DNA of 7,847 nt, taken from positions 1 to 7,847 of the forward strand of contig CANPGX010000042.1 of the NCBI GenBank assembly GCA_947573745.1, given 5' to 3'. The translations under genes were made by a program, and so were the position numbers. Below the pieces are notes generated by a model. That model searched no databases. It saw only the letters and a list, made by a program, of their open reading frames with translations, and was not told where the DNA came from. Numbering within the stretch: position 1 is the stretch's first letter; every line of letters starts with the position of its first letter. This stretch comes from an uncultured Erysipelotrichaceae bacterium. GTDB taxonomy: Bacteria > Bacillota_I > Bacilli_A > Erysipelotrichales > Coprobacillaceae. Of the stretch, positions 5,752 through 7,847 are shown piece by piece.

Positions 5752-6424
5752 TGCCCCAGATGGTTTGAATATAGTTGATTTCTGGATCAATTTCTTTCAT
5801 TTTTTCTCTTAAATGACGAATATGGACAGAAATGGTATTATTCGCTTTATGATAATATTCATCATGCCACAAATGATGGAAGAGAGATTCACTGCTAACA
5901 ACTTTTCCTTGTTGTTCTAATAAGATTTTTAGAATAGTGAACTCTGTGGGTGTTAATATCAAGGGCTTTTTCTCTAGGGTACAGGTGTGTTGGCAAGCAT
6001 CCAACATCAAACTATGATAAGTCAAAAGATCTGATGTTTCCTGAATCGGTTGATTATATTTTTTATAACGACGTAATTGCGCTTTGATACGAGCCATCAG
6101 TTCTAAGGGGTTGAAAGGTTTGCTCATATAGTCATCAGCCCCTAAAGTTAAACCATGAATACGATCCATATCTTGAGCTTTAGCAGTCAGCATAATAATA
6201 GGGTAATGATACTTTTCTCTTATTTTAGAACATAGTGTAAATCCATCGATGTCTTTCATCATTACATCGAGGATGGCAAGATCAAAGATGTTTTTTTGAA
6301 TGCTGTCTAAAGCTTCTTTAGCGTGATAAAATACGTAGGGTTCGTAATCTTCATTTTTAAGATAAAGTGAGATTAAATCAGCAATCTCGGGTTCATCATC
6401 AACAACTAGAATTTTTTCTTTCAT
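5729..6424 (-). CDS. vanR: VanR-type response regulator (OmpR family)
   Basis: DNA-binding regulator of 231 residues, the same length as VanR as I recall it. The receiver domain (about 1-120) has the acidic pair D9-D10, phosphoacceptor Asp53 (LAILDVMM), Thr80 (IIMLTAK) and Lys102 (MSKPF). The winged-helix domain (about 130-231) has LTPTEFTILKILL, the VanR-like NNTISVHIRHLREKM and the ending GIGYKIEK. Resemblance to VanR extends through linker and C-terminus, well beyond a generic OmpR match. The start at 6424 is fixed by an excellent ribosome site and by family length; the upstream in-frame extension to 6559 is rejected. First gene of the leftward group, with its own consensus-like promoter, and it probably regulates this group. 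The symbol marks homology; resistance is not implied. Confidence 0.93.
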   Translation of the reverse strand: MKEKILVVDDEPEIADLISLYLKNEDYEPYVFYHAKEALDSIQKNIFDLAILDVMMKDIDGFTLCSKIREKYHYPIIMLTAKAQDMDRIHGLTLGADDYMSKPFNPLELMARIKAQLRRYKKYNQPIQETSDLLTYHSLMLDACQHTCTLEKKPLILTPTEFTILKILLEQQGKVVSSESLFHHLWHDEYYHKANNTISVHIRHLREKMKEIDPEINYIQTIWGIGYKIEK

Positions 6425-6434
6425 GAAGTAATAG

Positions 6435-6442
6435 CCTCCTTT
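6435..6442 (-). promoter_or_regulatory. Ribosome binding site fixing the VanR-type regulator start
   Basis: AAAGGAGG on the minus strand, 10 bases before the ATG at 6424, is a near-perfect Shine-Dalgarno sequence. It lies inside the longer open frame and shows that translation begins downstream of it. Confidence 0.9.
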
Positions 6443-6448
6443 AGAATT

Positions 6449-6477
6449 ATTATTTGTTGTTTTAAAGTATTTGTCAA
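6449..6477 (-). promoter_or_regulatory. Promoter of the vanR-like/vanS-like genes
   Basis: A perfect -35 TTGACA (6477-6472) and a -10 AATAAT (6454-6449) are separated by 17 bases. Transcription would begin near 6442, right at the ribosome site, giving a leader of under 20 bases. A -35 this good suggests activity without an activator, although autoregulation by the encoded regulator is common in this family. Confidence 0.8.
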
Positions 6478-6530
6478 TGTTTATAAGAAAAAGTCTATTT
6501 TCTGGTTGATTTGATATAAGAGGTTCAGTT

Positions 6531-6548
6531 ATTATTATAAATAATAAT
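6531..6548. repeat. AT-only palindrome in the divergent regulator-regulator gap
   Basis: ATTATTAT and ATAATAAT form 8-base arms around AA, so the 18 bases are almost fully self-complementary. It sits about 54 bases upstream of the -35 of the leftward promoter and about 97 bases before the rightward -35 in the 290-base gap between the two regulator genes. It could be an operator, but pure A/T composition raises the odds of chance. Confidence 0.35.
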
Positions 6549-6644
6549 GCTAGGATCATTCGGTTTAAAAATCGTTTTTTGCTTGTGTTATCAATAGGAA
6601 TTTTAGGATTAAAAATGGATATATCAAATACAAATTTACCAATT

Positions 6645-6674
6645 TCGACATTTTTCTGCTAAGTATGACATAAT
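6645..6674 (+). promoter_or_regulatory. Promoter of the LytTR regulator gene
   Basis: TCGACA (6645-6650, one mismatch to TTGACA) and CATAAT (6669-6674) stand 18 bases apart, with TGA directly before the -10 hexamer. The start would be near 6681, before the ribosome site AAGGGGG at 6698-6704. Confidence 0.7.
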
Positions 6675-6714
6675 ATGTTAAAGTGATGATAGCAATGAAG
6701 GGGGAAATAGATTT

Positions 6715-7518
6715 ATGGCAAAATTGACACAAGAAATTTTACGTATCGGAGTATGCGATGATGAAGAGGACGCCATAGAAACCATTAGTGGGGCTATTAA
6801 AAATGCAAAACTGGGATTAGATGTAGAAATCTATACTTTTAACAATGGGAAAGATCTTGTAGAATTTATGAATGATTCACCATTTCTACATTATATTTTC
6901 TTAGACATTATTATGGAAGGGATGTCTGGTATCGAAGCGGCAAAAAAAATATTAGAGAAACGTCCGGAAACACAGGTGATCTTTGTCAGTAATTCTAATG
7001 AGTATATTGAAGAATCTGATAGATTAGGTGCCTTTAATTATTTTCTAAAAAGTGATAATGTCAATATGATTCCACGTGATTTAAGTAGTGTGGTGAATGA
7101 GTTTGTTCGTTCAGCGATGTTTATACGTGCTAAATCTAAAGAATTAGGCATTGTTGATGTTCTTATATCAGAAATACTTTATGTCGAAATTTTTGATCGA
7201 ACACTGTATATTCGTACAAAAAGTGTTAAAGAAGAATGCGTGACGGATTTAAATACTATTATTCGATTAGGACATTATTATGATTTTGGGGAAGCACGTT
7301 TACATACGGTGGTTAATTTTGAACATGTTGTTGAGATTGGACGCACTTATGCCATGTTATCGAATGGAGAGAAAGTCTGGATAGCAAAAAGAAAATATAA
7401 AGACTTTAAAGAAAAATATCAAAGATATTTAGAATTAAGACAGTTAGATTTTAATTATCAAAAAAACAATAGAATTGGTCGATATCGTAGTGTAGAGGTC
7501 ATCAGAACGATTAAATAA
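6715..7518 (+). CDS. LytTR-family response regulator (AgrA/LytR type)
   Basis: Cytoplasmic two-component regulator of 267 residues. The N-terminal receiver domain (about 8-130) has C14-D15-D16-E17, phosphoacceptor Asp64 (IFLDIIMEGMSG), Ser92 (IFVSNSNEY) and Lys112 (FLKSDN), so phosphorylation should work. The C-terminal LytTR DNA-binding domain spans about 143-240, with ILYVEIFDRTLYIRT and, near its end, the NGEKVWIAKRKYKDF strand-turn region. A basic tail of about 25 residues follows. LytTR regulators often control virulence, bacteriocin, competence or surface polysaccharide genes and usually pair with a GHKL-type kinase. None is visible here, and the VanS-type kinase across the gap is of a different class. 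The start at 6715 has AAGGGGG 10 bases upstream. The gene is monocistronic, with its own promoter and terminator; its targets are unknown. Confidence 0.92.
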   Translation: MAKLTQEILRIGVCDDEEDAIETISGAIKNAKLGLDVEIYTFNNGKDLVEFMNDSPFLHYIFLDIIMEGMSGIEAAKKILEKRPETQVIFVSNSNEYIEESDRLGAFNYFLKSDNVNMIPRDLSSVVNEFVRSAMFIRAKSKELGIVDVLISEILYVEIFDRTLYIRTKSVKEECVTDLNTIIRLGHYYDFGEARLHTVVNFEHVVEIGRTYAMLSNGEKVWIAKRKYKDFKEKYQRYLELRQLDFNYQKNNRIGRYRSVEVIRTIK

Positions 7519-7527
7519 TCTATCCAA

Positions 7528-7566
7528 AAGAAAAGGTAACTATCTATTGAGAGGTTATCTTTTTTT
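7528..7566 (+). terminator. Intrinsic terminator of the LytTR regulator gene
   Basis: AAAAGGTAAC (7531-7540) pairs with GTTATCTTTT (7554-7563) with one G-T pair. A 13-base loop separates the arms and a run of Ts ends the structure at 7566. It begins about 10 bases after the stop codon. Confidence 0.85.
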
Positions 7567-7590
7567 ATGAGAAATTTGTCTAAAAAAAGG

Positions 7591-7619
7591 TTTAGAAATC
7601 TATCTTTTTATGATATATT
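7591..7619 (+). promoter_or_regulatory. Promoter of the downstream membrane protein gene
   Basis: TTTAGA (7591-7596) and TATATT (7614-7619) are 17 bases apart and TGA directly precedes the -10 hexamer. A start near 7626 precedes the ribosome site GGAG (7645-7648). Confidence 0.6.
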
Positions 7620-7653
7620 TGTAAAGTAGAATGATAAGAAAGATGGAGATAGA

Positions 7654-7847
7654 ATGCAGAAGAAAATACATCAACTTGTATTGCTAGGATTAGATCTAAT
7701 ATGGTTTTATATGCTTTTACGTTTGTTTAAAATGGATCAATGGTTTATTTATCGTTATGCCTGTATCTTTGTCATGTTTAATGGTGTTTTTGGGCATTAT
7801 TCAATGAATAGTTATTTGATTTGGGATGAATTAAAGGTTTTAGTGAA
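7654..7847 (+). CDS. N-terminus of a membrane protein, probable polyprenyl-phosphate sugar transferase (exopolysaccharide initiation), cut by window end
   Basis: Too short for a routine gene list, but well supported: GGAG stands 5 bases before the ATG at 7654 and the frame stays open to the last base, giving 64 complete codons. The start MQKKIHQLVLLGLDLIWFYM is a basic end leading into TM1 (about 8-24). A second hydrophobic stretch is at about 31-49. The visible end, SYLIWDELKVLV, resembles the turn after the early helices in WcaJ/CpsE-type initiating transferases. Those have an N-terminal membrane domain, a CoA-binding-like domain and a C-terminal sugar-phosphate transferase domain. The catalytic part is outside the window, so the assignment rests on topology and the WDEL segment. 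It could be another polytopic membrane protein. If right, a surface polysaccharide cluster begins here. Confidence 0.6.
   Translation, partial: MQKKIHQLVLLGLDLIWFYMLLRLFKMDQWFIYRYACIFVMFNGVFGHYSMNSYLIWDELKVLV

Noticed and set aside
3605..6424. A glycopeptide-resistance gene cluster
   Set aside because: Only the regulatory pair resembles van genes. No vanH, ligase or VanX is present, and the carboxypeptidase is the serine type, unlike the zinc type of VanY.
6425..6559. 45-residue N-terminal extension of the VanR-type regulator
   Set aside because: A near-perfect ribosome site and the promoter lie inside it, and VanR-family proteins are 231 residues from the ATG at 6424.
7584..7609. Second terminator-like hairpin (AAAAAGGT against ATCTTTTT) after the LytTR gene
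   Set aside because: The Ts form the stem itself and no T-run follows; a good terminator already exists at 7528-7566 and this region overlaps the next promoter.

Overview
AT-rich window (about one third G+C by eye) with dense Shine-Dalgarno-led genes, extended -10 promoters and classic intrinsic terminators. This points to a low-GC Firmicute. A bile salt hydrolase makes a vertebrate-gut commensal likely. The overall style fits Erysipelotrichia such as Coprobacillus or Catenibacterium relatives, but that placement is inference. I see no insertion sequence, phage gene, CRISPR array or origin.

Layout. 2-391 (+): 3' part of an FMN split-barrel (pyridoxamine-phosphate-oxidase-like) protein cut by the left edge. 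540-1514 (+): bile salt hydrolase with its own promoter and terminator. 1641-1717 (+): tRNA-Arg(CCG) with its own promoter and terminator. 1807-3603 (+): glutamine-dependent asparagine synthase of the AsnB class. 3605-6424 (-): three genes read right to left, a VanR-type response regulator, a VanS-type sensor kinase overlapping it by 23 nt, and a secreted serine D-Ala-D-Ala carboxypeptidase. 6715-7518 (+), divergent from the regulator: a LytTR-family response regulator. 7654-end (+): N-terminus of a membrane protein that looks like a polyprenyl-phosphate sugar transferase starting exopolysaccharide or capsule synthesis.

Functional reading. The right two thirds is largely about the cell envelope. 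A VanRS-like pair stands next to an enzyme that trims the terminal D-Ala of peptidoglycan stem peptides, with no vanHAX genes in view, so this looks like an envelope-sensing module and not a glycopeptide-resistance cluster. A terminator-like hairpin ends one base before the carboxypeptidase ribosome site and could decide how much kinase transcript reaches that gene. The AsnB-class enzyme converges on the carboxypeptidase, and both stop codons sit inside one shared hairpin. The LytTR regulator and sugar transferase may begin a surface polysaccharide region.

All five annotated starts that differ from the longest open frame were moved downstream. The reasons are an N-terminal catalytic cysteine (bsh, asnB), family length (regulator), family alignment (kinase) and ribosome-site spacing (carboxypeptidase). 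The most interesting items are the VanRS-like/carboxypeptidase module and its hairpin. Nothing here is clearly a wholly new system.
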